Made by a program: the position numbers and the translations under genes | In this document: positions 40,398 to 49,044 of the stretch, in pieces | Numbering within the stretch: the first letter of the stretch is position 1 | How the letters are laid out: every line of letters begins with the position of its first letter | NCBI RefSeq assembly: GCF_003112535.1 | Contig: NZ_BEWA01000020.1 | Span: 62,001 to 126,000, forward strand | Direction of reading: 5' to 3' | Length of the DNA: 64,000 nucleotides | Source: Streptomyces rishiriensis | GTDB taxonomy: Bacteria; Actinomycetota; Actinomycetes; Streptomycetales; Streptomycetaceae | Notes under the pieces: model-generated | What the model was told of the DNA's origin: nothing | The model's input: only the letters and a program-made list of their open reading frames with translations | The model's database searches: none

Positions 40398-42596
40398 TCA
40401 GCTGGCCGTCTTCTGCGTCAGGTCGTAGAAGGTGGCCGAACCGGCCGTCACCTTCTTGAAGTTGGCCTCGACCCAGGACGTGATCTGCGAGGACGTACCG
40501 GTGCTGCTGCCGGCCGTGCCGCCGCCCGAGCCACTGCTGACGAAGTAGTGGATCCTGCCGTCGGCCACGTACTGCTCGAACTGCGCCAACGTCGGTGACG
40601 GATCGGTTCCGTTGAAGCCGCCGATCGCCATCACGGCGTCACCCGTGGCGAGTTGGTAGCTCGCGGCGTTCTGAGCGCCGATCGCGGCCGCCGCCCAGGT
40701 GTACTTCCCGGAGTCGGCCTCCAGCAGCTTCTTGGCCTGGTCGGTGACCGAGGCGCCGTTCAGCAGACCGCCGACACCGCCACCGCCGCCCATGCCGCCG
40801 CCGTCGCCGGTCCCGCCGCCCGGCATGCCGTTCCGCTGGCCCTGGTTCTGGCCCTGGCCCTGGTTCTGGCCCTGGCCCGGCATGGCTCCACCGGGGAACC
40901 CACCCGTGCCGCCGCCCTGGCCCTGGCCTCGGCTCTGCTGGTTCTGGCCGCCGGGGCCGCCGCCGAAGCCGCCTCGGCCACCGCCGCCTCGCGGGCCGCC
41001 GCCCATCATGCTCGCCCCGGCCGGACCGGCCGTCACGATGGATCCGGTGTGGCCCTGCTGCAGCGTGCTGACGGTGTACGCCGTCGGACCGGCCAGCGCG
41101 GCCACCAGGCCCACGGAGGCCGCAGCCAGGGCGAGCCGGCGGTCGACGCGGCCCGCGAAGGTCACACCGAGCGCGGCGGCCAGACCTCCGACCAGAACCA
41201 GCCACTTCAGCCAGGGCAGGTAGTCGGGGGTGCGGTCGAGCAGGACGTAGCTCCAGCCCGCGGCCGCCACGACCGAGGCCGCCAGGGTGATCGAGGCCCA
41301 GATCTCGGCCCGCTTCTCCCACAGGATCCCGGCGCCCATGCCGATCACGGCGGCAATGTAGGGAGCGAGCGCCACCGTGTAGTACTGGTGGAAGATGCCC
41401 GCCATGTAGCTGAAGACGATCACGGTGATCAGCAGCGAGCCGCCCCAGACCAGGAACAGGCCCCGTGTCGCCGACGTCCGCCTCAGCATGGGGGTCCCCC
41501 CGCTCGAGCGAAGCCGAGCGTGGGGGAGGGTCGCCACCAGGCCGCCGGCCAGCAGGATCAGCGCCGCCGGCAGCAGCCAGGAGATCTGGCCGCCGATCTC
41601 GGAGTTGAACATCCGGTCCCAGCCGGTCTCGCCCCACTGGCCGGTGTTGCCGCCGCCACCGCCGCCGACGCTGCCGGTCTCCTCGCCGTTGAGGCGGCCG
41701 AGACCGTTGTAGCCGAAGGTCAGCTCCAGGAAGGAGTTGTTCTGCGAGCCGCCGATGTACGGGCGGGAGGACGCGGGCCACAGCTCGACGATCGCGACCC
41801 ACCAGCCGCCGGACACGATCAGCGCGCCCGTGGCGACGGCCAGCTGGCCGAACCGCTTCCGCACCGGCACCGGCGCGCAGACCGCGTGGACCAGCGCGAG
41901 CGGCGGCAGGATCAAGAACGCCTGCAGCGTCTTGGCGAGGAACGCGAAGCCGATCGCGACCCCGGCCCACACCAGCCACTTCGTCCGGCCGTCCTCCACC
42001 GCGCGGGCCGTGAAGTAGCAGGCCACGGCCATCAGCAGAGCCAGCATCGCGTCCGGGTTGTTGAACCGGAACATCAGCGCGGCGACGGGGGTCAGCGCGA
42101 GCACGGCCCCCGCGATCAGACCGGCCGCGGGGCTGAACCGGCGGCGCACGGAGGCGTACACGACGGCTACCGTGCCGACGCCCATCAGCACCTCGGGCGC
42201 GAGGATCGCCCACGAGCTCAGGCCGAAGATCCTCACCGACAGCGCCATCGGCCACAGCGCGGCCGGAGGCTTGTCGACGGTGATGGCGTTGCCGGCGTCC
42301 AGCGAGCCGAAGAAGAAGGCCTTCCAGGACTGGCTTCCGGCCTGGACGGCCGCGGAGTAGAAGGAGTTCGCGTATCCGGAGGCGCTCAGGTCGTAGAGGT
42401 AGAGGAGGAGCGTGGCCGCCAGCAGGCCGAGGAAGGCCGGGCGGGCCCAGCGGGGGTCCTCGGGCCGGCCGCGCCAGAGTCTGCGCGACAGGGGCTGCTC
42501 GGGCTCGCCCGCGCCGGGGGCCGGGACGGGCGGTTCCTGCGGAGCCGCGGTGGAGGGCGGGCCCCAGGCCGTCGGCTGGTCGAGATGGGTGGTCAT
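40398..42596 (-). CDS. GT39/ArnT-like membrane glycosyltransferase
   Basis: This 732-residue polytopic protein belongs to the PMT/ArnT-like family that moves sugar from polyprenyl phosphate on the outer face of the membrane. The first loop has the acidic pattern SLDAGNAITVDKPPAALWPM, with FNNPDAMLALLMAVACYFTA next. About a dozen helices run to residue 500. A Gly/Gln/Asn-rich extracellular segment (GQGQNQGQGQNQGQ, about 540-610) and a small C-terminal domain follow (WAAAAIGAQNAASYQLATGD). Residues near 365-378 (PHARLRSSGGTPMLR) are encoded by an inserted repeat element. It overlaps the GT2 gene stop by 4 bp (ATGA) and is last in a four-gene operon. Confidence 0.92.
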   Translation of the reverse strand: MTTHLDQPTAWGPPSTAAPQEPPVPAPGAGEPEQPLSRRLWRGRPEDPRWARPAFLGLLAATLLLYLYDLSASGYANSFYSAAVQAGSQSWKAFFFGSLDAGNAITVDKPPAALWPMALSVRIFGLSSWAILAPEVLMGVGTVAVVYASVRRRFSPAAGLIAGAVLALTPVAALMFRFNNPDAMLALLMAVACYFTARAVEDGRTKWLVWAGVAIGFAFLAKTLQAFLILPPLALVHAVCAPVPVRKRFGQLAVATGALIVSGGWWVAIVELWPASSRPYIGGSQNNSFLELTFGYNGLGRLNGEETGSVGGGGGGNTGQWGETGWDRMFNSEIGGQISWLLPAALILLAGGLVATLPHARLRSSGGTPMLRRTSATRGLFLVWGGSLLITVIVFSYMAGIFHQYYTVALAPYIAAVIGMGAGILWEKRAEIWASITLAASVVAAAGWSYVLLDRTPDYLPWLKWLVLVGGLAAALGVTFAGRVDRRLALAAASVGLVAALAGPTAYTVSTLQQGHTGSIVTAGPAGASMMGGGPRGGGGRGGFGGGPGGQNQQSRGQGQGGGTGGFPGGAMPGQGQNQGQGQNQGQRNGMPGGGTGDGGGMGGGGGVGGLLNGASVTDQAKKLLEADSGKYTWAAAAIGAQNAASYQLATGDAVMAIGGFNGTDPSPTLAQFEQYVADGRIHYFVSSGSGGGTAGSSTGTSSQITSWVEANFKKVTAGSATFYDLTQKTAS
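41490..41528. mobile_element. short interspersed palindromic element inside the GT39 coding region
   Basis: GGGGGTCCCCCCGCTCGAGC followed by a hairpin arm CGAGCGTGGGGG matches, from memory, a small repeat widely scattered in Streptomyces genomes. The stem CCCCCCGCTCG/CGAGCGTGGGGG is clear. It keeps the frame and adds about 13 residues. Confidence 0.65.
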
Positions 42597-44269
42597 CGGG
42601 CGTCCCCCGGTTCGGTGTCATGGGGGCGCACCGGCTGCAGTCGCATGGTGGCGTCGCTCCGGGTGGCGTCGCTCAGGGTGCCGTCGGCTTCGCCCGCGCG
42701 GAGGCGGTGCGCGGTCTCCGCGGCGCCGTGCGGGTGGGCGACCGGGCGCTGCGGCAGCGACAGCGGCACGAAGGGGCCGCCGGCCTGCGCCGACGCGGTC
42801 GTCGGACGCATCGTCGCGGACGGACCCGCGGCCGGGTGCGCCGGGGACGACGGACCCGTGGGGGAGGCGGCGGAGCCGGGGGCGGCGGAGGAGAGGGGCA
42901 GGGCGGGGGCCGTGGCGGAGGCGGGGGCCGCGGCGGAGGCGGGGGCCGTGGCGGAGGCGGGGGCCGCGGCGGAGGCGGGGGCCGTGGCGGAGGCGGGGGC
43001 TGCGGTCGTCGTCGCCGGGTCCTCACCGTCGCGTCGGTCGGAGAAGACCCACACCCGGAAGAGCAGGAAGCGCAGCACCGTGGCGGCGAGGTTGGCGGCG
43101 ACGAGCACCGCCAGCTCGGTGGAGTGCGCGGGCTCGGAGGTCGCCGCGTTCAGCGCGGCGAGCGAGCCGCTGGTCAGCGCGAGGCCGATGCCGAAGACGA
43201 CCAGACCCTGCGCCTGGTGCTTGACGGCTCCGCCGCGGCCCCGCACCCCGAAGGTCAGACGCCGGTTGGCGGCGGTGTTGGCGACCGCGGAGACCAGCAG
43301 GGCGAGCGCGTTGGCGACCTGGGAGCCGCTGAACTGGCGGAAACCGCTGTAGAGCAGGAGGTAGAAGAGGGTGGACAGACCGCCGACGACGCAGAACCCG
43401 ACCAGCTGACGGGCCAGCCCCTGGGGAACGTCCTGGATGTCGCGGTCGCGCGGGTCGTCGCCGAACGGGCGGCGGAGCCGGTCGAGGGACAGCGAACCGG
43501 TGGCCAGGGCCTTGCCCACGCGCCACACCCCTTTCAGGTCGTCGGTCGCCGTCCTCACGATGTGCACCGTGGAGTCCGGGTCGTCGACCCAGTCGACCGG
43601 CACCTCGTGGATACGGAGACCGGCGCGTTCGGCGAGCACCAGCATCTCAGTGTCGAAGAACCAGCCGGTGTCTTCCACCAGGGGGAGCAGAAGCCGGGCG
43701 ACGTCACGCCGGATCGCCTTGAACCCGCACTGCGCGTCCGAGAAGCGGGCCTGCAGCGACCCGCGCAGGATCAGGTTGTAGGCGCGGCTGATGAACTCCC
43801 GCTTGGGGCCGCGCACCACACGGGAGTCACGGGCCAGGCGGGAGCCGATCGCCAGGTCGGAGTGACCGGAGATCAACGGCGCGACCAGCGGCAGCAGCGC
43901 GTTGAGGTCGGTGGACAGGTCCACGTCCATGTACGCGAGGATCGGGGCGTCCGAGGCCGACCAGACGGTCCGCAGCGCACGGCCGCGGCCCTTCTGCTCC
44001 AGCCGGACGTTCCGCACCTCCGGGATCCGCGCCTCCAGCCGCCGCGCCACCGAGGGCGTCGTGTCGGTCGACGCGTTGTCCGCGATCGTGATGCGGAAGG
44101 AGTACGGGAACGTGCGCGTCAGATGGTCGTGCAGTCTCTGGACACAGGGCTGGAGGTCCTTCTCCTCGTTGAAGACGGGGATCACTACGTCCAGGACAGG
44201 CGTACCGGCTGCGGCGGCCGGGAGGTGCTCCCGCGCCGGCAGGGTGCCGGGAGAAGAGTCGGTTCGCAT
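42593..44269 (-). CDS. GT2 glycosyltransferase (polyprenyl-phosphate type) fused to a GtrA domain
   Basis: The protein has 558 residues. The GT-A catalytic domain (about 25-250) shows LDVVIPVFNEEKDLQPCVQR, the nucleotide-sugar DVDLSTDLNALLPL (DxD-like) and SDAQCGFKAIRRDVARLLLP, as in dolichyl/polyprenyl-phosphate sugar synthases. A GtrA-like four-helix membrane domain follows (about 295-415: RQLVGFCVVGGLSTLFYLLL). The tail is a repetitive Ala/Pro/Thr segment (APASATAPASA) of probably disordered nature. It would make the polyprenyl-P-sugar that the coupled GT39 uses. The ATG at 44269 follows the kinase gene stop by 14 bp. Confidence 0.92.
   Translation of the reverse strand: MRTDSSPGTLPAREHLPAAAAGTPVLDVVIPVFNEEKDLQPCVQRLHDHLTRTFPYSFRITIADNASTDTTPSVARRLEARIPEVRNVRLEQKGRGRALRTVWSASDAPILAYMDVDLSTDLNALLPLVAPLISGHSDLAIGSRLARDSRVVRGPKREFISRAYNLILRGSLQARFSDAQCGFKAIRRDVARLLLPLVEDTGWFFDTEMLVLAERAGLRIHEVPVDWVDDPDSTVHIVRTATDDLKGVWRVGKALATGSLSLDRLRRPFGDDPRDRDIQDVPQGLARQLVGFCVVGGLSTLFYLLLYSGFRQFSGSQVANALALLVSAVANTAANRRLTFGVRGRGGAVKHQAQGLVVFGIGLALTSGSLAALNAATSEPAHSTELAVLVAANLAATVLRFLLFRVWVFSDRRDGEDPATTTAAPASATAPASAAAPASATAPASAAAPASATAPALPLSSAAPGSAASPTGPSSPAHPAAGPSATMRPTTASAQAGGPFVPLSLPQRPVAHPHGAAETAHRLRAGEADGTLSDATRSDATMRLQPVRPHDTEPGDAR
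42918..43010. repeat. tandem GGCGGAGGCGGGGGCCG-type repeat coding for APASA units
   Basis: An 18-bp unit repeats about five times with G/C alternations, encoding the Ala-Pro-Ala-Ser-Ala-Thr tail of the GT2-GtrA protein. Confidence 0.8.
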
Positions 44270-44283
44270 GTCGTCGACTCTCG

Positions 44284-45909
44284 TCAGGCGCCCTGTCGCA
44301 CCCATGTGGTGGCACTGTGCTCGACCTGTGAGTCGAGTTGCCAGTTCGTTTCGGGGGCGGGCTGGGGCAGGGCAGGGCCGAGCGCGGGCAGGTGCACGGT
44401 GAACACGGTGCGTCCGGGCACGCTGTCGACGGTCACCGCACCGCCGTGCGCGGTCGCCACGGCCTGGACGATGGCGAGGCCCAGGCCGGTCGAGCCGGAG
44501 GCGCGGGAGCGCGAGGAGTCGCCGCGCGCGAACCGTTCGAAGACGTGCGGGAGGAGGTCCGCCGGGATGCCCTGCCCGTTGTCCTGGACGTCCACGCACA
44601 GCCACGGTCCGCGGCGCTGCACGCGTGCGGTGACCGTGGTGCCGGGCGGGGTGTGCGTCCGGGCGTTGGCCAGCAGATTGACGAGCACCTGTTGCAGTCG
44701 CGCCGAGTCGGCCGACACCAGGGCGGGCTCGTCGGGCAGTTCGAGACGCCAGACGTGTTCGCGTCCGGCGGCGCGGGCGTCGCTGACGGTGTCGATGACC
44801 AGCGGGACGAGGTCGGTCTGCTCGAACTGCAACGGGCGGCCCGCGTCGAGCCGGGCCAGCAGCAGCAGGTCCTCGACGAGGAAGGTCATCCGGCCGGCCT
44901 CGGACTCGATACGGCCGAGCGCGTGCTTGGTGTCGGGTCCGACCTCCTCGCGTCCGCGCCGGGTCAGCTCGGCGTACCCGCGGATGGAGGCGAGGGGCGT
45001 GCGCAGCTCGTGACTGGCGTCCGCGACGAACTGCCGGACGCGCATCTCGCTCTCCTGGCGGGCGTGCAGCGCGCCGTGGACGTGGTTCAGCATCCGGTTC
45101 AGCGCCGCGCCGACCTGCCCGACCTCGGTGTGCGGATCGGTCTCCGCCTCCGGCACCCGCTCACTGAGGTTGACCTCGCCGGTGTGCAGGGGGAGTTCGG
45201 AGACGCGGGTGGCGGTGGCGGCAACCTTGCGCAGGGGGCGGGTGGCGACGCCGACCATCACGGTGCCCGCAAGGGTGGCGGCGACGAGCCCGGCGAAGGT
45301 GAGGCTGATCTCGACGAGGATCAGGGTGCTGATGGTGCCGTCGACGTCGGACGTCGGGATGCCCACGTAGAAGTCGCCGTTGTTGCCGCGGATGTACTGA
45401 ACGCGGTACGTGCCGAGGCCGGAGATCTCGACGGTGTGCCGCTTGCCGTCCTGCGCGACCGAGCCGAGCTTCTTCATCTGGGCCTCGGTGAGGTCCTCGG
45501 CGTTCATCTGCGGGATGTCGTTGTCGTCGGTCCGCTTGTGGCTGACCTTGCCGCTGGTGATCGAGCCGTTGACCACCGTGGCCGCGAGGGCCTCGTGCGG
45601 CCCAAGACCCTGGCTGACGAACTTGCCGATGTCGGCCACCCGCTGCTGCGGCAGACCGCTGCCGCCACCGCTGCCGTTCTTGCCGCCGGGTCTGCCGACC
45701 GGCCCGCCGGAGACGCGCATCGCGGCTTCCTTCAGGCTGTCGTCCAACTGCCCGTAGAGATGATCGCGCAGTACGAGGGTGGTCACGGTGCCGATCAACG
45801 CGCAGACCACCGCGATCAGCGTCACGGACACGACGACGAGCCGCGTCCGAAGGGTGCGCGGCTTACCCGCTCGTCGCTTCTGCGGACGCGGTCGTCGGCG
45901 TCCGCTCAT
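44284..45909 (-). CDS. sensor histidine kinase (OmpR-partner type)
   Basis: This 541-residue kinase has TM1 (about 22-46: RLVVVSVTLIAVVCALIGTV), an extracytoplasmic sensor of about 150 residues with a Gly/Ser-rich loop, TM2 (about 200-225) and HAMP. The H-box is ASHELRTPLASIRGYAEL, followed by the N-box VLVNLLANARTHTP and the G boxes DNGQGIPADLLPHVF and GSTGLGLAIVQAVATAHGG. Its start overlaps the regulator gene stop by 4 bp (ATGA). It is followed by two glycosyltransferase genes in the same operon, so the signal may concern the cell envelope (inference). Confidence 0.96.
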   Translation of the reverse strand: MSGRRRPRPQKRRAGKPRTLRTRLVVVSVTLIAVVCALIGTVTTLVLRDHLYGQLDDSLKEAAMRVSGGPVGRPGGKNGSGGGSGLPQQRVADIGKFVSQGLGPHEALAATVVNGSITSGKVSHKRTDDNDIPQMNAEDLTEAQMKKLGSVAQDGKRHTVEISGLGTYRVQYIRGNNGDFYVGIPTSDVDGTISTLILVEISLTFAGLVAATLAGTVMVGVATRPLRKVAATATRVSELPLHTGEVNLSERVPEAETDPHTEVGQVGAALNRMLNHVHGALHARQESEMRVRQFVADASHELRTPLASIRGYAELTRRGREEVGPDTKHALGRIESEAGRMTFLVEDLLLLARLDAGRPLQFEQTDLVPLVIDTVSDARAAGREHVWRLELPDEPALVSADSARLQQVLVNLLANARTHTPPGTTVTARVQRRGPWLCVDVQDNGQGIPADLLPHVFERFARGDSSRSRASGSTGLGLAIVQAVATAHGGAVTVDSVPGRTVFTVHLPALGPALPQPAPETNWQLDSQVEHSATTWVRQGA

Positions 45910-46646
45910 GACACGGCGGGCTTGATCAGGTAGCCGGCTCCGCGGCGCGTGTGGATCATCGGCTCACGGCCGGCGTCTATCTTGCGCCGCAGGTAGGAGA
46001 TGTACAGCTCGACGACGTTGGCCTGGCCGCCGAAGTCGTACGACCACACGCGGTCCAGGATCTGCGCCTTGGAGAGCACGCGCCGCGGGTTGCGCATCAG
46101 GAAGCGCAGCAGCTCGAACTCGGTCGCCGTCAGATGGATGTTGTCGCCGGCCCGCGACACCTCGTGACTGTCCTCGTCGAGGGTGAGGTCCCCCACGACG
46201 AGCACGGATTCGGAGCGCCGGTCGGCGGCGCCGGAGCGGCGGATGAGCCCACGCAGCCGGGCCACGACCTCCTCCAGGCTGAACGGCTTGGTGACGTAGT
46301 CGTCGCCGCCCGCGGTGAGACCGGCGATGCGGTCCTCGACCGCGTCCTTGGCCGTCAGGAACAGCACCGGAACGTCCGGCAGCTCACGCCTCAGCCGCCC
46401 CAGGACGGTCAGCCCGTCCATGTCCGGCAGCATCATGTCGAGGACGACCGCGTCGGGCCGGAACTCACGGGCCGTCTGGAGGGCGCCCGTGCCGTCCCCG
46501 GCGCTGCGGATCTGCCAGCCCTCGTAGCGCAGGGCCATGGAGAGCAGTTCGGTGATCGACATCTCGTCGTCCACCACAAGCACTCGGACGGGGCTCCCGT
46601 CCGGCCTCAGCAGTTCGGTGCGCCCCTGGGGCGAGGTCGTGGTCAT
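45906..46646 (-). CDS. OmpR/PhoP-family response regulator
   Basis: This 246-residue protein has a receiver with VLVVDDEMSITELLSMALRY, phospho-Asp in AVVLDMMLPDMDG, and Lys in DDYVTKPFSLEEVVARLRGL. The winged-helix domain includes LTATEFELLRFLMRNPRRVL, LDRVWSYDFGGQANVVELYI and HTRRGAGYLIKP. The sequence is close to mycobacterial PhoP-type regulators by eye. The ATG at 46646 (MTTTSPQGRTELLRPDG) is chosen; another in-frame ATG lies at 46691. A PhoP-like heptamer repeat upstream suggests autoregulation of the operon. Confidence 0.95.
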   Translation of the reverse strand: MTTTSPQGRTELLRPDGSPVRVLVVDDEMSITELLSMALRYEGWQIRSAGDGTGALQTAREFRPDAVVLDMMLPDMDGLTVLGRLRRELPDVPVLFLTAKDAVEDRIAGLTAGGDDYVTKPFSLEEVVARLRGLIRRSGAADRRSESVLVVGDLTLDEDSHEVSRAGDNIHLTATEFELLRFLMRNPRRVLSKAQILDRVWSYDFGGQANVVELYISYLRRKIDAGREPMIHTRRGAGYLIKPAVS

Positions 46647-47115
46647 GATGAACACCCTGTCGGGGCCCCCTGAGAGCACTCTTTCACTCATCTGTGATTT
46701 CCCTGAGAAACGCACAGGCGCCTCTCAGGGAACACCTGGGAACCCCTTGCCGCGCCCCGGCCGCACGAGCCGGAATGCCCGCGAACGACACCTTCCGCAC
46801 CCCCCGGGGACCGCCCTCCCCGAGGCCCCCGGAGACCGCCCCCGCGGGATCCTTCCTGTGCCCCACCTGGGCGACGCCCTCCCGAGACCCGACCGGCCCC
46901 GGCCGGCCCCGGCCGGAATCGCCGGGAGCCGCCCGGGATCCACGGGATCAGGCCGCTATCGCAGGGGGTCCGACCGAGATCGACAGGATCAGGCCGCTGC
47001 TACCGAGGGGCCCGGCCGCCGCGAGCCGGCCATCGCGAGCCGGCCGTCACGAGCCGGCCATCGCGCACCTGCACCCGGCCGACGCGCTCATGCACCCGCC
47101 CGACGCGAGCCGGGG
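46647..47115. other. 469-bp region upstream of the two-component operon
   Basis: The promoter-proximal part (46660-46740) has lower G+C and carries the TCTCAGG elements. The distal part is G+C-rich with a duplicated GGATCAGGCCGCT (46946 and 46988) and a 14-bp tandem repeat (GCGAGCCGGCCATC-type, 47021-47062). No gene was seen. Confidence 0.6.
46668..46731. promoter_or_regulatory. PhoP-like heptamer repeats and inverted repeat upstream of the regulator gene
   Basis: On the minus strand TCTCAGG-GAAA-TCACAGA (46708 to 46691) matches the direct-repeat spacing of mycobacterial PhoP boxes. A further TCTCAGGGG occurs at 46675-46667. TCCCTGAGA (46700-46708) and TCTCAGGGA (46723-46731) also form a perfect 9-bp inverted repeat. 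Confidence 0.6.
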
Positions 47116-47991
47116 TCAGAACAGCCCCTCCTGACGGTGGTCCGCCGGCAGCTCGAAGTGCCGGACGGGAAAGGCGACTTCGCCGCTCGCCGCCGGGACC
47201 AGCTCCCACCCCCGCATCAGCCGCGTGTCGAGGACGACCACCCCACCCGGTGCGGCGAGATGCAGATCGGGCCCGGCGGCCGCCACCAGCTCCCCGCTCA
47301 GCGACCCCCCGGCCACGAGTTCGCGCACCTCCCCGAGGGCTGCGGGCGCGCCCGCCAGCCCGAACGCCCGCACGTGGTCGACCGGCCGGAAGGGCTCGGG
47401 CGTCAACGACTCCGGCCAACCGCCCAGTCGGACGGCCTTCCCGTACACCTCCCTGATCTCGGCCGCCCGTTCCTCCTCCGTTTCCGGCAACACGGCGCGC
47501 ACCGCCCGCTTCTCCGCGTACGGGATCCGGTCCGGCACCCGCAGCGCGGCCCGCAGGAGTTCCTCGGTGCGCCGGGCGGCCATCAGGGGACCGGCGCCGA
47601 GCCATGTGAAGCAGACGGCGCCCTGCTCCAGCAGCCGCGCCGGGCCGCGTTCGACCGCCGTGATCCCGACCTTGACCAGGCCGGGACCGAACCACGCGAG
47701 GTACACGTGGTAAGGCCGCGGATCGTCGGCGATCCCGTCCGCCGCCACGGAGTGCGCCCGGTCCAACCGCGCGCACTCCTCGCACCGGGCCCCCGTGCTC
47801 CTCCCGGAGACCCCCGCCCGCAGGGGACACGGATGTCCCCGGGCCCCGACGCACTGCCGCACACCCCCCGCCGCCACCTCGAAGGAGACCCGCTTCCCCC
47901 AGGACAGCAGGCTACGACGCCCCCCGTCCCACGTCAGCACGGGGCCCTGCGCCGACCACCGCAGCCCCGAGCACTTCCACACCTGTGCCAT
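47116..47991 (-). CDS. DUF2797 family protein
   Basis: This 291-residue protein begins MAQVWKCSGLRWSAQGP. Cys residues in CVGARGHPCPLRAG and ARCEECARLDRA look like a zinc-binding knuckle. The central YHVYLAWFGPGLVKVGITAV with RLLEQGAVCFTWLG resembles a GIY-YIG-type core (VYL...KVGI...EQGA). DUF2797 is an uncharacterised family, and nuclease activity is not shown. The ATG at 47991 is preferred to a TTG-type start at 48000. It stands alone. Confidence 0.85.
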   Translation of the reverse strand: MAQVWKCSGLRWSAQGPVLTWDGGRRSLLSWGKRVSFEVAAGGVRQCVGARGHPCPLRAGVSGRSTGARCEECARLDRAHSVAADGIADDPRPYHVYLAWFGPGLVKVGITAVERGPARLLEQGAVCFTWLGAGPLMAARRTEELLRAALRVPDRIPYAEKRAVRAVLPETEEERAAEIREVYGKAVRLGGWPESLTPEPFRPVDHVRAFGLAGAPAALGEVRELVAGGSLSGELVAAAGPDLHLAAPGGVVVLDTRLMRGWELVPAASGEVAFPVRHFELPADHRQEGLF

Positions 47992-48061
47992 CAACAGCAA
48001 CGGTAGGCCCAGCCAGCCGCACTACGCCCGCCTCGCCAGCCTCTTCGCCGACTGCTCACCC

Positions 48062-48625
48062 GCCAACTACGCCGACGGCTACGCCTTCTCCAGCAAGTTC
48101 GGAGTGGTCCCCGGCGGTGCCGGCGCCCTGCCGCACGTGCTCACCGCGCCCTTCCTCCACTGGAACTGGGCGCACATCGAAAGCAACTCCGGACCGCTGT
48201 TCGTCTTCGGCTTCCTCGCCGCCTACCGGGGCGTGACCCGCTTCCTGGGGCTGACCCTGCTCGTCGCCGTCTCCAGCGGTGTCACGGTCTGGTTCTTCGA
48301 ACGGGGCGGCGTGGACACGGTCGGCGCGAGCGGTCTGGTCTTCGGGTACTTCGGCTATGTCGTGGTGCGCGGGCTCTTCGACCGACACCTGATCGACACG
48401 CTGATCGGCGTCGTCATGGCCGCCTCCTTCGCCTATCTGCTCACGGTGGCCGTGCCCGGAACCCCGGGAGTGAGCTGGCTCGGACACCTCGGAGGCCTGG
48501 CCGGCGGCCTGCTCGGCGCATGGCTCTTCCGCGACCGCCGCCCCCGCGGCGCCACGCCCCCCACCCCCGCCGACACCCCACGCGCAGACCTGCACAAGGA
48601 ACTCGGCGACCTGGGACTGCTCTGA
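48062..48625 (+). pseudogene. 5'-truncated rhomboid intramembrane protease
   Basis: Rhomboid homology runs from FGVVPGGAGALPHVLTAPFL to the C-terminus with the catalytic Ser in TVGASGLVFGYFGYVVV and the catalytic His in SWLGHLGGLAGGLLGAWLF. The oxyanion-side HWNWAHIESNSGPLFVFGFL is also intact. The first membrane helix expected before FGVVP is absent, and no in-frame ATG with a ribosome site exists; the nearest in-frame start is GTG at 48104, and upstream the frame runs antisense into the DUF2797 gene. It is best read as a remnant, although a shortened functional form cannot be excluded. Confidence 0.6.
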
Positions 48626-48860
48626 CGCCGTTGCCATGTCCCGGACGGCGGGGAAACGACGATCCGCCAAATCACCGAATCGACCGCTGCTGCGGCCGGG
48701 CGTTCCCATGCTCCCGTCGGACGCCGCAGCAAGCTCGCACGATCATGAAGACTCCCGGGCACAACACGATCACCATGACACCGGGACGAGATCTTGTAAG
48801 CGAACGCCTTCATGACGTCGCCCGAGTTGCCGATGTAGCCGTTGCCGTCACCCGCTGACG

Positions 48861-48897
48861 TCAAAGGCCCCGCCGGATGAACCGGCGGGGCCTTTGA
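48861..48897. terminator. stem-loop terminator downstream of tRNA-Arg
   Basis: TCAAAGGCCCCGCCGG pairs with CCGGCGGGGCCTTTGA around a 5-nt loop, just beyond the tRNA 3' end on the minus strand. Confidence 0.9.
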
Positions 48898-48903
48898 CCT
48901 GTG

Positions 48904-48976
48904 TGCACTCGGCAGGATTCGAACCTGCAACCTTCTGATCCGTAGTCAGATGCTCTATCCGTTAAGCTACGAGTGC
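48904..48976 (-). tRNA. tRNA-Arg (anticodon ACG)
   Basis: A 73-nt cloverleaf on the minus strand. GCACTCG pairs with CGAGTGC, and stem TCTGA/TCAGA holds the loop CTACGGA. CCA is not encoded. A34 is the substrate of TadA, encoded at 27200. Confidence 0.96.
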
Positions 48977-49044
48977 TTGTTATTCGGTTTTTCTGTCTTC
49001 GCTTCCGGCCCTTCCGGCCCGCTCGCGGCGACAGGAAGAACATT

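Noticed and set aside
40653..45013. Long plus-strand frames antisense to the glycosyltransferase and kinase genes
   Set aside because: Opposite-strand frames of well-supported genes; low-complexity translations with no motifs.
47795..48061. Upstream extension of the rhomboid frame as a genuine N-terminus
   Set aside because: It is antisense to the DUF2797 gene, lacks a ribosome site and contains no membrane helix.
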